From: Helicobacter saguini
Lineage (GTDB): Bacteria; Campylobacterota; Campylobacteria; Campylobacterales; Helicobacteraceae
Assembly: GCF_000762875.2 (NCBI RefSeq)
Contig: NZ_JRMP02000004.1
Span: 62,001 to 126,000, forward strand
Length of the DNA stretch: 64,000 nt
Reading direction: 5' to 3'
A program made the translations under genes and the position numbers. Positions 49,990 to 60,215 of this stretch are shown in pieces (within the stretch, counting starts at the first letter, position 1; every line of letters begins with the position of its first letter). Below the pieces are notes generated by a model. It saw nothing but the letters and a program-made list of their open reading frames with translations. It was not told where the DNA came from and searched no databases.

Positions 49990-51489
49990 TTAACAACTAT
50001 ACGTCGAGATGAATTCAAATGGGTGGGGGCGACCTTCCCATGGCCAGATTTCAGTCTCAAACTTAAATGCCTTATACACTTGCAAAAACTCTTCGCTAAA
50101 GACATTCCCCTGCTTCAAATACTCTTTATTTGCGAGCATTTCCTCAATGGCACTTCGCAATGTATGCGGCAGTTGTTTAATGCCTTTTGCCCTAATTTCA
50201 TCAAGGCTTAACTCAAACAAATTTATATCCATAGGTTTGCCCGGGTCAATCTTATTTCTAATACCATCAAGCCCTGCCATAAATAAACTTGCAAACGCCA
50301 AATACGGATTACTCGAGCTATCTGGGAATCTAAACTCCATTCGCTTCGCCTTTTCACCCTGATTATATGGAATCCTAACTGATGCAGAGCGATTTTGCGC
50401 GCTATAAGTTAGAATGCTAGGCGCTTCAAATCCGGGTATCAAGCGTTTATAAGAGTTTGTGCTAGCATTTGTAAATGCCGCCACACTTCGCGCATTTTTC
50501 AAAACGCCACCTAAAAAGTGCAACGCAGTTTCACTCAAGCCCTGATAGCCATCGCCTGCAAAGCGATTTTTCCCATCTTTCCATATACTAATATGCACGT
50601 GCATACCGCTGCCATTATCGCCATACAAAGGCTTTGGCATAAATGTCGCCGTCTTGCCATTTAGGTGCGAGACCATTTTGACGACATACTTTAGCTTTTG
50701 CACATTATCAGCCGCTGCTAGCATATCGCCAAATCGCACGCCGATTTCACACTGCCCTTGCGCTACCTCGTGATGCACGACAAAAGTCTCTAAGCCCACT
50801 TGATTTAGCACTTTCACAATCTCAGCGCGAATATCTACTAGCGTATCCACAGGCGCGACAGGAAAGTAGCCGCCTTTTGTGCCTGGACGATGCCCGACAT
50901 TTGTGCCGCCTTCGTAACTTCTATCGCGATTCCACTCGCCCTCTTCGGTATCCACTTCGTAGTATTGACAATTTATAGAATCTCGCATCTTAATACTATC
51001 GAAAATAAAAAACTCATTTTCAGGACCAAAATACGCCGCATCGCCGATACCTAAATCCACCATGTGCTTCATCGCACGTTTCACAATGCTACGCGGACAT
51101 TTCTCATAAGGCTGATTTTTATAAATATCCCAAATATCGCAAAACACGACCACGGTGGTATCCGCAGTAAATGGGTCAATAAAATATCTAACCAAATCAG
51201 GGATTAAAATCATATCCGATTTATTAATAGGCTGCCACGCCGCAAGACTGCTACCATCAAAAGGGATACCATTAATAAACAAATTCTCATCAACCGCTGC
51301 AATGGAGAAGCTAATGTGATGCCAAGTTCCCTTAATATCAGTGAATCTAAAATCTACAAACTCGACTTCATTCTCATCGCAAAGTGCGAAAAACTCTTTG
51401 ATTTGCTCGCTTTTTTCCTTGCTAACACTCTTTGTGTTGTCGTTTTTACTTGCCGCTACACTTGCTGTTGTTTTTTTCTTTTCAGCCAT
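49990..51489 (-). CDS. glnA: Glutamine synthetase type I
   Basis: From ATG 51489 (AAGGAG upstream; the in-frame extension to 51531 precedes that site) the protein has 499 residues. Motifs are [32 protein letters not shown] with the first metal Glu, [32 protein letters not shown] and [29 protein letters not shown]. It makes glutamine from glutamate and ammonia. The segment [19 protein letters not shown] has Phe where adenylylated enzymes carry Tyr, as reported for H. pylori, so adenylyl control is absent. An extra N-terminal 25 residues rich in Lys, Ser and Thr precede the domain. It is about 17 kb from amt. Confidence 0.95.
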   Translation of the reverse strand: MAEKKKTTASVAASKNDNTKSVSKEKSEQIKEFFALCDENEVEFVDFRFTDIKGTWHHISFSIAAVDENLFINGIPFDGSSLAAWQPINKSDMILIPDLVRYFIDPFTADTTVVVFCDIWDIYKNQPYEKCPRSIVKRAMKHMVDLGIGDAAYFGPENEFFIFDSIKMRDSINCQYYEVDTEEGEWNRDRSYEGGTNVGHRPGTKGGYFPVAPVDTLVDIRAEIVKVLNQVGLETFVVHHEVAQGQCEIGVRFGDMLAAADNVQKLKYVVKMVSHLNGKTATFMPKPLYGDNGSGMHVHISIWKDGKNRFAGDGYQGLSETALHFLGGVLKNARSVAAFTNASTNSYKRLIPGFEAPSILTYSAQNRSASVRIPYNQGEKAKRMEFRFPDSSSNPYLAFASLFMAGLDGIRNKIDPGKPMDINLFELSLDEIRAKGIKQLPHTLRSAIEEMLANKEYLKQGNVFSEEFLQVYKAFKFETEIWPWEGRPHPFEFISTYSC

Positions 51490-51726
51490 GTTATCACTCC
51501 TTAAAATTTGAATACTACAAGTATAACACATTTTTGCAAATATTGATTAAAAAAAGTAAAAAAATTAAATACAAATTGTATTTTATACTTTTTGTAACTT
51601 TTTATTCTCGCTTCTCTCTTTTAGATTCTATCGCATTTATCGAAGTTTTATTAGATTCTATATTTTAGAATCTAAACACGATTTTATAGAATCTAAAATA
51701 CGAATTGTGTATAAATTATGTAAAAT

Positions 51727-54700
51727 TTAGGAATTAGATTCTATAGTCTTTTTACAATCACTGCAAATTAATACATCTTTTTTATTCTTTGGCTTGTAAA
51801 GAATGCCGCCGCACTCGCATTTCCTTACAGGTTCGCCATTTAGCAAAAAGTTGCATTTTGGATAATTGCTACATCCATAAAAAACGCCCCGTTTTGAGTG
51901 CCGCTCAATTAAGTCGCCACCACACTTTGGACACTTTACAGCCGCTGTTTTTGGCTTAACCAAAGGCTTTGCATTTTTGCATTTTGGATAGCCGCTACAT
52001 GCTAAAAATTTCCCATTTCGCCCCATTTTTACTACCATATCTGCGCCGCATTTTTCGCATTTTTCACCACTAGATTCTAAATCATCTTTAGAATCTCGCT
52101 TCACATATTTACAAGTAGGATAGTTAGAACACGCGACAAACTCGCCATATCGCCCATTTCTAAGCACTAGCTCGCTCCCACACTGCGGACACATTTCACC
52201 TGTTGGCTTGGCTATTTTTTGCGACTCGATATTTGCTTTTCCACTCTCAATTTGCTTGATAAAAGGCTCATAAAAGTCCCACAGCACCTTTTGCCAGTCA
52301 TTTTTACGCTCGGCTATAGAATCTAGCTTCGTCTCTAACGCTGCGCTAAACCCACTATCCACAATCTCATTAAAGTTTTTTTCTAGCATTTCAATTACGT
52401 TAAATGCCACGTCTTGTGCGACCAGCTTCTTATCGACATTTTCGACATAATGCCTATCAATTAGCAGTTTGATAGTTGGCGCATAAGTGCTAGGACGCCC
52501 AATTCCTAAGCTCTCAAGCGTCTTAATTAGCCCAGCCTCGCTAAAGTGCGGTGGTGGCTCAGTTACCTTTTTTATATCCAAGATTCTATCAAAGCTAATA
52601 TCCTGCCCAAGTGTGAAATTTGGTAACAATTTATCCTTTTCATTATTTCCCATAATGGCGTAAAATCCATCAAAAACTAGCTTCCTACCATTGATTTTAA
52701 ACTCGCTCTTGCAATCTCTCCCCACAACACTCACACTAAGGCTCTCAAATATCGCATCATTCATTTGAGACGCAATAAAGCGATTAAAAATTAATGTGTA
52801 AAGTTTTAGCTCATCATCTTTTAAAAAAGCCTTTGCGATTTGCGGGGTAAAGTTTAGGTTTGTCGGGCGAATGGCTTCGTGTGCCTCTTGCGCACTCTTT
52901 TGCTTTGTAGCATAAATCTTTGCCTTTGGCGGTAAATACTCTGGTTTAAAATTATCTTTTATAAAATCTCGCGCCGCTGAAAGTGCCTCTTTTGCGATAT
53001 TCAAACTATCGGTTCGCATATAAGTGATAATCCCTGAAATGCCATTATTTGTTTTCACGCCCTCATAAAGTCGCTGGGCGATACTCATCGTGCGTGTGGG
53101 CGAAAAGCCTAGCAGATTCGATGCGGATTGTTGCAAGGTCGAAGTCATAAAAGGCGGCTTAGTCTTAGTCACACTTTCCTTATTATTTATAGAATCTACT
53201 TTGTAGGAATCTTTTCTTAGATTCTGTAATATAGAATCTACTTCGCTTTTATCCTGTAAAACAAGCTTTTCAATTTTTTTATTTCCATATTTTACTAAGT
53301 CAAAAATTAGTTTATTTTCGTCTTTAGATTCTGTATTTTTCGCGGTTTTAGGGGCGTCTTTAGAATCTATAACTTCAATGTTTAATTGAGTGTATGTATT
53401 ACCAAAACACTCTTTGAAAACACTATAAGCTCTAGCGGCAAGTTCTAAAGATTTTTCAAGGTTATGTAAAAGTAAATGTTTAGCTTCATTGTAGTCTCTA
53501 TTGATTCTATGTTTATTGTCATCCCATTTTGCTTGGAATGGTAAATCATTATCATGTGATTGTATTTTATTTAAGGTTTCTAAACTTGTATAAAAATTAT
53601 CATTCAAGTCATTTTTATTAATTATCAAATTAATTATCAAACAATAATAATCTTTGTTATTTTCTTGTAAATTATTTTTAAGGTTTTGAAAATATTTCTC
53701 GTATACATTGTCATTTTTTAATTGCTTTCCTGTTAAAGCATAATATAATCCATCTTTAGAATCAACATTATCTGCACTTTTTATTCCGCTAATTTTAATA
53801 TTTATAGGAGAATAAACATCATCACATTCTATGTTAAAATCAAGCCAATGACTAGGTTTATTGTATTCTTTTATATTCTCTTTGATTCCGTTTTTTTCAT
53901 CAGTTTTCTTATCCAAGTAAGTTTTATTAATTTTTTTAAAATAGTCTTTTAAATATTTAACAATAGAATCTAGTATGGGTATATTTTTTGTTTCGTTATG
54001 CACGTTACTATTTGTAACATTAGATATTTTATTTTTGTATTCGCTATTTGATTCTGTAAAATATTTATGCCCTTCGATTAAATAATACTCTTGTGGCTTA
54101 AATGCGCGGATTTCTTTTTCTCTATCAACTAGGATTTTTAACGCACTAGATTGCACTCGCCCTGCACTTAAGCCCTTGCTAATTTTTTGAGAAATTAGCC
54201 CACTTAGCTTAAAGCCGACAATCCTATCAAGCAGCCGCCTTGCTTGTTGCGCATTTACCCTATCCATATCAATCAGTCGCGGATTTTGAAGCGAATTTGT
54301 AATCGCACTTTTAGTAATCTCGTGAAATGCAATACGCGGAAAGTCCTTAATATCGCCATTTAACGCCTGGACGATGTGGTAGCCTATCGCCTCGCCCTCT
54401 CTATCCTCATCGGTTGCGATGTAGGTTTTTTTCGCGCCCTTATGAAGCGTTTGAATCTCTTTTACAAGCGGCATATCCTCCTTTGGAATCTCATAAATAG
54501 GCTCAAAATGCCCCTCTTTAATATTGATACCAAAGCGATGTTGCGGCAGGTCGCGGATGTGTCCCTTACTTGCTATCACTTCGTAATTGCTACCTAGAAA
54601 TGTTTTGATAGTCCTTGCTTTTGCTGGAGATTCTACGATTATTAAATCTTTGTTTGTTATATTTTTTGGGGCTTTTAGGTTTTTAGAATCTGCTTTTGTG

Positions 54701-55086
54701 GTTTTAGATTCTGTGCTTTTAGTGGCTTTTTTAGTCGTTTTTACGCTTTTAGATTCTGTAATTTTTGTAGGTTTTTTTGTCGCGGTGGCGTTTTTAGATT
54801 CTACCTTAGTAGTTTTTTTAGAATCTATTTTTATGTTTTTAGATTCTATGATTTTACTCGTAGATTTTCTTGCAGTGGCGTTTTTAGATTCTATAATTTT
54901 TTTAGAAATAAGGCTGCGTGTGGGCGTTTGGTTAGAATCTGTTTTTATAGTGGTTGTTTTGCTTACGCTTTTCGTGGCTTTTTTTGTGGCTGTGGTATTT
55001 TTAGATTCTATGATTTTGTTCTCTTTAGATTCTATAATTTTCGTGGATTTCGTGGCGGTGGCATTCGCATATTTCGCATTTTTCAT
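51727..55086 (-). CDS. topA: DNA topoisomerase I with basic N-terminal extension and enlarged central region
   Basis: The TOPRIM domain starts near residue 151 (DLIIVESPAKARTIKTFLGS, later TDEDREGEAIGYHI). The nicking Tyr is in GIITYMRTDS at about 689, and GIGRPSTYAPTI follows. Four zinc-finger motifs end the protein (CPQC near 966, CEKC, CPKC, CECGG). It relaxes negative supercoils. At 1119 residues it is far longer than the usual 700-870. Residues 1-150 are a Lys/Thr/Ala-rich tail with many ATKKATK and IESK units, resembling histone H1 tails. Residues about 340-640, between AFKPQEYYLIEGHKYF and PPFMTSTLQQSASN, form an expanded AT-rich region (about 300 residues against about 100 expected) with sequence that is not simple repeat. 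Confidence 0.92.
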   Translation of the reverse strand: MKNAKYANATATKSTKIIESKENKIIESKNTTATKKATKSVSKTTTIKTDSNQTPTRSLISKKIIESKNATARKSTSKIIESKNIKIDSKKTTKVESKNATATKKPTKITESKSVKTTKKATKSTESKTTKADSKNLKAPKNITNKDLIIVESPAKARTIKTFLGSNYEVIASKGHIRDLPQHRFGINIKEGHFEPIYEIPKEDMPLVKEIQTLHKGAKKTYIATDEDREGEAIGYHIVQALNGDIKDFPRIAFHEITKSAITNSLQNPRLIDMDRVNAQQARRLLDRIVGFKLSGLISQKISKGLSAGRVQSSALKILVDREKEIRAFKPQEYYLIEGHKYFTESNSEYKNKISNVTNSNVHNETKNIPILDSIVKYLKDYFKKINKTYLDKKTDEKNGIKENIKEYNKPSHWLDFNIECDDVYSPINIKISGIKSADNVDSKDGLYYALTGKQLKNDNVYEKYFQNLKNNLQENNKDYYCLIINLIINKNDLNDNFYTSLETLNKIQSHDNDLPFQAKWDDNKHRINRDYNEAKHLLLHNLEKSLELAARAYSVFKECFGNTYTQLNIEVIDSKDAPKTAKNTESKDENKLIFDLVKYGNKKIEKLVLQDKSEVDSILQNLRKDSYKVDSINNKESVTKTKPPFMTSTLQQSASNLLGFSPTRTMSIAQRLYEGVKTNNGISGIITYMRTDSLNIAKEALSAARDFIKDNFKPEYLPPKAKIYATKQKSAQEAHEAIRPTNLNFTPQIAKAFLKDDELKLYTLIFNRFIASQMNDAIFESLSVSVVGRDCKSEFKINGRKLVFDGFYAIMGNNEKDKLLPNFTLGQDISFDRILDIKKVTEPPPHFSEAGLIKTLESLGIGRPSTYAPTIKLLIDRHYVENVDKKLVAQDVAFNVIEMLEKNFNEIVDSGFSAALETKLDSIAERKNDWQKVLWDFYEPFIKQIESGKANIESQKIAKPTGEMCPQCGSELVLRNGRYGEFVACSNYPTCKYVKRDSKDDLESSGEKCEKCGADMVVKMGRNGKFLACSGYPKCKNAKPLVKPKTAAVKCPKCGGDLIERHSKRGVFYGCSNYPKCNFLLNGEPVRKCECGGILYKPKNKKDVLICSDCKKTIESNS

Positions 55087-55180
55087 ATTTTAAACCTTTG
55101 AATTTTTGCTTATATTTTAATGTTTAGATTCTAATATTTAGTTAAAAAGCTAGAATTTTAGCATAACTTTAAATACCACA

Positions 55181-55867
55181 TTACAAAAAATCACAATATT
55201 TTTTAAATCTAAGGTTTTTTGGTGGTGGGTGGGGTTTCCATGTGGTGAGGGGTTGGTTAAAGGACTTGGCAAAAGAAAACATTGAGCCAAATTCTTTTAC
55301 ATTAGCCACATTCCATTTATCCAAAGGTTGATTAAAGGCATAAGCGTGCGAAAACATCGCGGTCATATCGACCACATTTCTAACATTCCAGCTATTTAGA
55401 TTTTGATTAAATGTGTAGGCTTCCATAAACATATCACGCATATCAGTTACATTTTTTGTATCCCATTGATTTAATGAACTATTAAATTCATAATATTCTC
55501 TAAATAAAGCTACCATATTAGTAACCTTGCTAACATTCCAGCTATTTAGATTTTTATTAAACTTAGTTTGTTTAAAAAATAGCGCGGTCATATCAGCAAC
55601 ATTTGATGTATCCCAAGATTCTATACCGCTAAAATCTTTGCGATTTTTAGCAGAATCTTCGCAGCGACTCCATATACTAGCACAAAAAAAGTAAGCTAAA
55701 ATCCTTAACACGACTCGTATTTATAGAATCTAACTTTATACGTTCATCTTTTAGCAATTCTAAAAGTTCCGCTCTATCCTTTGGAAAATACTTATGTTTT
55801 TTAGAATCTGCGTTTATAGATTCTATCAAAGATACAAAAATAATACAAAATAAAAAAACTTTTTCAT
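55181..55867 (-). pseudogene. Decayed BspA-type (DUF285) surface protein gene
   Basis: From ATG 55867 a signal peptide is readable only if one A is added to the A5 run after ATG (MKKVFLFCIIFVSLIESINA). KHKYFPKDRAELLELLKDERIKLD then matches the start of the intact protein at 6488. A second shift near 55705 leads to WDTSNVADMTALFFKQTKFNKNLNSWNVSKVTNM and four more 24-residue repeats. Reading ends in unrelated tail sequence (HPPPKNLRFKKYCDFL) at 55181. At least two frameshifts and loss of repeats mark it as a pseudogene. It could serve as a recombination donor for the 6488 gene. Confidence 0.75.
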
Positions 55868-55887
55868 AAAATACGCCTTTAAATTAA

Positions 55888-56000
55888 ATTTTAGAATCTA
55901 GATTCTATAATTTTTTGCTTCGCAAATTTCCTAAACGCCAAGTCTTTTAAAAAATAGCCTAATCGCTCACCCAACACCCTTTTTTGAGTGAAATGCCCGC
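55888..56000. repeat. Partial composite intergenic repeat
   Basis: TTTAGAATCTAGATTCTATAA, TTTTGCTTCGCAAATTTCC, TAAACGCC, and CTAATCGCTCACCCAACACCC with TTTTTTGAG follow in the standard order of the second half of the repeat. It is adjacent to the long-stem element at 56033-56121. Confidence 0.62.
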
Positions 56001-56032
56001 CACCATTTTTATGTTTTATAGAATCTTTATGC

Positions 56033-56121
56033 AACATTCGAAGTTACACTCTTTAATGTAATCTATTCCCACCTAACCACCCATTTGTAAGATTAAGTTA
56101 AAGAGTGTAACTGCGAATGTT
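56033..56121. repeat. Long-stem palindromic element, intergenic (loop type A)
   Basis: The arms 56033-56056 and 56098-56121 are inverted copies matching at 23 of 24 positions (AACATTCG, A or C, AGTTACACTCTTTAA). The 41-nt loop contains AATCTATTCCCACC, TAACCACCCATTTG and AAGATT, nearly the loop of the element in the BspA gene at 7019-7109. Here it lies outside any gene. Confidence 0.78.
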
Positions 56122-56156
56122 TTAAGTGGTAGATGATAGTATCTTAGATTCTACAA

Positions 56157-56339
56157 TTACCACTCTTTCCCTGCTTTAGATTCTATCCACTCTTTATTTA
56201 TATTTAGATTATTTTCATTAATATCATCACACATAGATTCTAAATCTTTGTATTTTTTTGCGTTATTATTATGATTTTTAGAATCTAATTTTGGTTTTTC
56301 TATCTTAATTGACATATTTTCTAGAATCTCATTTTGCAT
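56157..56339 (-). CDS. Small acidic-basic protein, unknown (60 residues)
   Basis: AAAAGGAGAAAAAA precedes the ATG at 56339, a strong ribosome-binding site. The peptide (MQNEILENMSIKIEKPKLDS, then KNHNNNAKKYKDLESMCDDI and NENNLNINKEWIESKAGKEW) is hydrophilic with three octamer-derived segments. The ending WIESKAGKEW is clearly octamer-containing. It resembles antitoxin-sized proteins, but no toxin gene is beside it. Confidence 0.5.
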   Translation of the reverse strand: MQNEILENMSIKIEKPKLDSKNHNNNAKKYKDLESMCDDINENNLNINKEWIESKAGKEW

Positions 56340-56504
56340 TTTTTTCTCCTTTTAAGCTTAACATTATAACATTATGTCTATTATCGGCTCATACACTATA
56401 TAGACTTTTGGCGACTTCTCTCACACTTAAGGTTAGCTTAAGCAGTCGCTCCCCACTCATTTTCAGCAAAAAGTGAGATTGTATGATATGAAAAAGTGCT
56501 AGGA

Positions 56505-57422
56505 TTAGCGACTTTGTATTCGCGCCACAAGGTTTAGCTCCGTAATTTGTGCGTTTTTATTATCATAGATTTGCTCTCCATAATTCACATCAAAATATAG
56601 ATTGTTTTTAGAATCTAGATTCCATAAAAGGCGAGTGCCGACATTAAAAATATGCCCTTGTGATGGGCGTCTATCAGTCGCGGTAATTGTCGTGCCAAGT
56701 GCTGGTTGGTTATTGTTTGTCGTTGGACGTGTGATAGTGTATGTATAATCAAGCTTTGTAGGCTCTCTAAATTGATAACGCCCCTTAAGCTGCAAGCCTA
56801 GCTTATTTTTATAAAAGGCAGTGTGCTAAAAAATTTAGTGTGTAGTTTGAGCCAAAGGCACGGATTTTCTTGCTGCGTGGTCTCTATTTATCGATACTCT
56901 TGCGTGTGATGATATTTACCACGCCGCCCCAAAATTTATTAAAGTAGTCGCTCCCATAAAGTATGCAAAGTGGTCCGCGGATAATCTCAATACGCTCAAT
57001 GGCTGAAAGTGGCGGGATAAAGCTAGATTTCACTTAGGTCTTGCCTGTGTTGTTTGATGAATTAACGTTTTCGGCTACGCTCTGCCTTTTGCCATCAATA
57101 AGGATTAGCGTGTAGGTGCTAGGCATACCGCGAATGGAGATTCCAAGCCCGCCCATACGCCCTTGCTGTGTGGCAACGTCAATGCCCGGAATCTCGCTCA
57201 AGGCTTCAGCCAAATCCTTAAAAGGCTTTTTCTCCAAATCCTGCCTGCTAATCACACTGATACTAGCGGGGCATCTTTTATTAGCTGCTGTGTGCCCTTT
57301 GCGGTCGTTACGACTTTGTCTAGCTCGTAAGTCTTGGCGGCTACTTTAGATTCTATATTAGAATCCGCATTCATTTGCAAAAAAGTAAAACACATCAAAA
57401 ATAAAATTAATTTCATTCTCAT
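56505..57422 (-). pseudogene. Decayed TonB-dependent receptor gene (N-terminal half)
   Basis: The signal peptide MRMKLILFLMCFTFLQMNADS starts at 57422. The TonB box and plug start follow (TYELDKVVTTAKGTQQLIKDAPLVSV). Another frame gives ISRQDLEKKPFKDLAEALSEIPGIDVATQQGRMGGLGISIRGMP and TLILIDGKRQSVAENVN; then a stop, [28 protein letters not shown]-like sequence, and barrel sequence LKGRYQFREPTKLDY to 56505. At least three disruptions occur and the rest of the barrel is absent. Its order and wording match the intact receptors at 57652 and 60211, so it is a third paralogue. It could donate sequence to them. Confidence 0.78.
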
Positions 57423-57610
57423 ATCAAACCTTACTCTTAAAATAGTTTTCAATTATATAGTAATTTTATAAAATCCATTTTGTTTTTTTTATCTACAAAC
57501 AAATGTATAGAATCCACTCAAATTCTAAAGTTATATGTGATAAATTTTAACACAAGTGATATTTAATTAGATTCTGTAATGATTTAAGTTTAGATTCAGT
57601 TTAAATTTGA

Positions 57611-57624
57611 TACTATTAATAGTA
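57611..57624 (+). promoter_or_regulatory. Perfect palindrome TACTATTAATAGTA over the receptor promoter
   Basis: This 14-base perfect palindrome lies 27 bases before the receptor ATG at 57652 and includes TACTAT, the best -10 candidate. Such A/T-rich inverted repeats are typical of Fur- or NikR-type operators in this group, but I cannot assign a regulator. Confidence 0.45.
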
Positions 57625-57651
57625 ATTCTTAATTATAAAAGGAGTCTAAAA

Positions 57652-60015
57652 ATGACAAAAGTAATAGAATCTAGTTTGTATTTAAAGCAAACAAAAGCTA
57701 ATAAGATAATAAGAATCTTTAGCAATAACGCCAAGTCTCTCTCTCTCTCTCTCTCTTTGCTACTAACTAGCAGTGTAGCCCTAGCAGATTCTATAGAATC
57801 TAATGCAGATTCTCACACAGCACAAAATACAGAATCTAACATAGAATCTAATTCACAAAATACAGAATCTAAACAAGATTCTATAAACTCAAACAGCACA
57901 AAACAATACACATTAGAAAAAGTAGTAACTACCGCACGTGGCACAGAGCAGCTACTAAAAGATGCTCCAGCTAGTATCACAATCATTACAGGCGAAGAGC
58001 TAGAAAATAAGCCACACAGAGACTTAGCCGAAGCTTTGGCTGATATTCCCGGTGTAGATTTAGGCACTGAGCTAGGTAAGACAGGTGGGCTAAAGATTTC
58101 TATACGTGGTATGCCTGCTAACTACACATTGATTCTAATAGATGGTAAGAGAGTAAGCCCTGCTGGTGATATAAATACGACTAATGCAGGTTGGTCGCAA
58201 GCGGATACTAGCTTTATGCCGCCTTTAAGTGCGATAGATAGAATCGAGGTGATACGAGGTCCTATGAGCACACTTTATGGTAGTGATGCGATTGGCGGCG
58301 TGGTAAATATTATCACTAAAAAGAAAATTGATAAATACGGCGTAAGTGTAGGGCTAGAGACAACGCAAAATGAGGATAGACAATATGGTAGCGGATATAT
58401 GCTAAATCTTTTTGGCACTATCCCTATTATCAAAAATACTTTGGGTGTGCAGCTGCGTGGGCGATATTATTTTAGAAGCCCAAGTGATGTAAAGTTTAAA
58501 TACACCACTACATTAGAGCCGCCAACTGGTGCTACAAATGCAAATGCGTGGCAAATAGGCACAATAGTAGAAGATGTCCCAGGCTTTATAGGGAATCCTA
58601 CTATGGCTCATATATTCGACTTAGGAGGTAGGATTCTTTATAACCCAAATGAAAATAATCACATATATTTTGACGTGCAGTATGCAAGGCAGTGGTATGA
58701 TAATAGTAAGGAGCAATTAGGACAATTTGCTAGCACGGCTAAAGAATATATCGTTACTAGAAATAATTATATACTATCACATAAGGCAAGCTTTAGTAAT
58801 CTAATCGGCGTGCCTTATAGTATGGATAATTCTATACAATTTAATCAAAGCTTTAATGATGGTCGTATGACAAATACCACGCCAAATAATCCTAGAAAGA
58901 TTCAAGGGAAAGATATTATTATAGATTCTAAACATTTCTTTGAGTTACCATTTAATAATAATTTGAGCGTTGGAATCTATTATTGGTATGCGTATATGCA
59001 AGACTTAGTAGCTAATCCTAGCACTTTTTCGCAAAATACAATATCACTTTTTGCAGAAGATGAATGGGAAATCTTTGATGGATTTAGATTCACACTTGGG
59101 TTAAGAGAAGATTGGAACTCACGCTTTGGCTTTAATACTTCGCCTAAGGCTTATATAGTATATGAAGTCTTACCTAACTTATTAATACTAAAAGGTGGTG
59201 TAAGTATGGGATATAAAGCTCCATTTTTAAATGAGCTAATAGATGGACAATATGGCTTTGGCTCGCAAGGGAGACTTGCCTTTTTGGGTAATCCAAACTT
59301 AAAACCTGAAAAAAGTGTAAGTGCAGAAATTACCGCTATGAGTGATAATGACTATGTGGAAGCTGGTATTACATATTTTTATAGCTTTTTCTTAGATAAG
59401 ATTAGCTCGACTACTCTTTCTAGCACTACTAATGTGGCATTATGTGGTAGTGCTATATTTACATCTGGCTGCTCTCGTAGAATAAATGTTGATGAAAGCT
59501 ACATACAAGGGCTAGAAGTCTTTGCAAGTATGAAGCCCTTTTATGGTGTAGGACTAGATTTAAGCTATACCTTTACAGATTCTAAACAGCTAACAGGGAG
59601 TCTTAAAGGCAGTCCGCTAACAGATACGCTAGACCATTTATTTAGTGCGAAGCTTAGTTATACGTGGAGAGATTTACACGTATATATTCGCGGGGAAGTG
59701 CAGGGCAATCGCTTTCGTGGGCTAAATCCTGGCACAAATGCAGAGCAGCAACGCATATTAGGTGCGTATTATAAACCTTATGGCTTATTGCATTTAGGTG
59801 CTACATATAGGCTAAATAAGAATTTTAAATTTAACTTTGCTATATATAATTTGCTTAATATGACATTTGCAGATTATCGTCAGTATGGCTGGGCTACAGG
59901 ACGTGGTAGTACTAATGCGAATCCAAATTATACAGGTGAGCCTAGCATAGGAAATATGTATCCATTTATACAAGAGGGACGTAGATACTGGTTTAGTGTT
60001 AATATGGACTTTTAG
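57652..60015 (+). CDS. TonB-dependent outer-membrane receptor, phase-variable by (CT)n, ON
   Basis: The start is ATG 57652 (AAAAGGAGTCTAAA upstream); an ATG at 57607 precedes the promoter and is rejected. The 787-residue precursor has a long signal peptide ending ALA (residue 45) whose hydrophobic core is (SL)n from a CT repeat. A short octamer linker, the TonB box (YTLEKVVTTARGTEQ) and the plug ([77 protein letters not shown]) follow. A 22-strand barrel ends YWFSVNMDF with the terminal Phe. It resembles CirA/FrpB-type iron-complex or haem receptors. It diverges from the decayed receptor and converges with the intact one at 60211. Confidence 0.92.
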   Translation: MTKVIESSLYLKQTKANKIIRIFSNNAKSLSLSLSLLLTSSVALADSIESNADSHTAQNTESNIESNSQNTESKQDSINSNSTKQYTLEKVVTTARGTEQLLKDAPASITIITGEELENKPHRDLAEALADIPGVDLGTELGKTGGLKISIRGMPANYTLILIDGKRVSPAGDINTTNAGWSQADTSFMPPLSAIDRIEVIRGPMSTLYGSDAIGGVVNIITKKKIDKYGVSVGLETTQNEDRQYGSGYMLNLFGTIPIIKNTLGVQLRGRYYFRSPSDVKFKYTTTLEPPTGATNANAWQIGTIVEDVPGFIGNPTMAHIFDLGGRILYNPNENNHIYFDVQYARQWYDNSKEQLGQFASTAKEYIVTRNNYILSHKASFSNLIGVPYSMDNSIQFNQSFNDGRMTNTTPNNPRKIQGKDIIIDSKHFFELPFNNNLSVGIYYWYAYMQDLVANPSTFSQNTISLFAEDEWEIFDGFRFTLGLREDWNSRFGFNTSPKAYIVYEVLPNLLILKGGVSMGYKAPFLNELIDGQYGFGSQGRLAFLGNPNLKPEKSVSAEITAMSDNDYVEAGITYFYSFFLDKISSTTLSSTTNVALCGSAIFTSGCSRRINVDESYIQGLEVFASMKPFYGVGLDLSYTFTDSKQLTGSLKGSPLTDTLDHLFSAKLSYTWRDLHVYIRGEVQGNRFRGLNPGTNAEQQRILGAYYKPYGLLHLGATYRLNKNFKFNFAIYNLLNMTFADYRQYGWATGRGSTNANPNYTGEPSIGNMYPFIQEGRRYWFSVNMDF
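57737..57756. repeat. (CT)10 tract in a receptor signal peptide
   Basis: Ten CT units, preceded by AAGT, encode SLSLSL within the hydrophobic core of the signal peptide. The frame is open, so the gene is ON. Gain or loss of one or two units shifts the frame; three units would only change the length of the core by two residues. Confidence 0.88.
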
Positions 60016-60024
60016 CTTGACTTT

Positions 60025-60215
60025 TATAGAATCTAGATTCTATAAATCGTCCTTTTAATAGGGTGGGCGTTTAGGCAAAAATATTTTTCTAACCTTAAAT
60101 GGTGATAGGATAAAAGAAAAATCTTTAAAAATTAAGTTTAGATTCTATATTTTGCTTCGCAAATTTCCTAGACGCCCACCCACCGCCCTTTTAAACACAA
60201 AATATGGAATCTAAA
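60025..60215. repeat. Composite intergenic repeat between two convergent TonB receptor genes
   Basis: Modules: TAGAATCTAGATTCTATAAA, CCTTTTAATAGGGTGGGCG with TTTAGG, AAAAATATTTTTC, CTTAAATGGTGATAGG, AAAAATTAAGTTTAGATTC, TTTTGCTTCGCAAATTTCC, TAGACGCCCACCCACCGCCC, TTTTAAA. The block GGGTGGGCGTTTAGG pairs with CCTAGACGCCCACCC, so the unit as a whole is a foldback. Confidence 0.75.
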
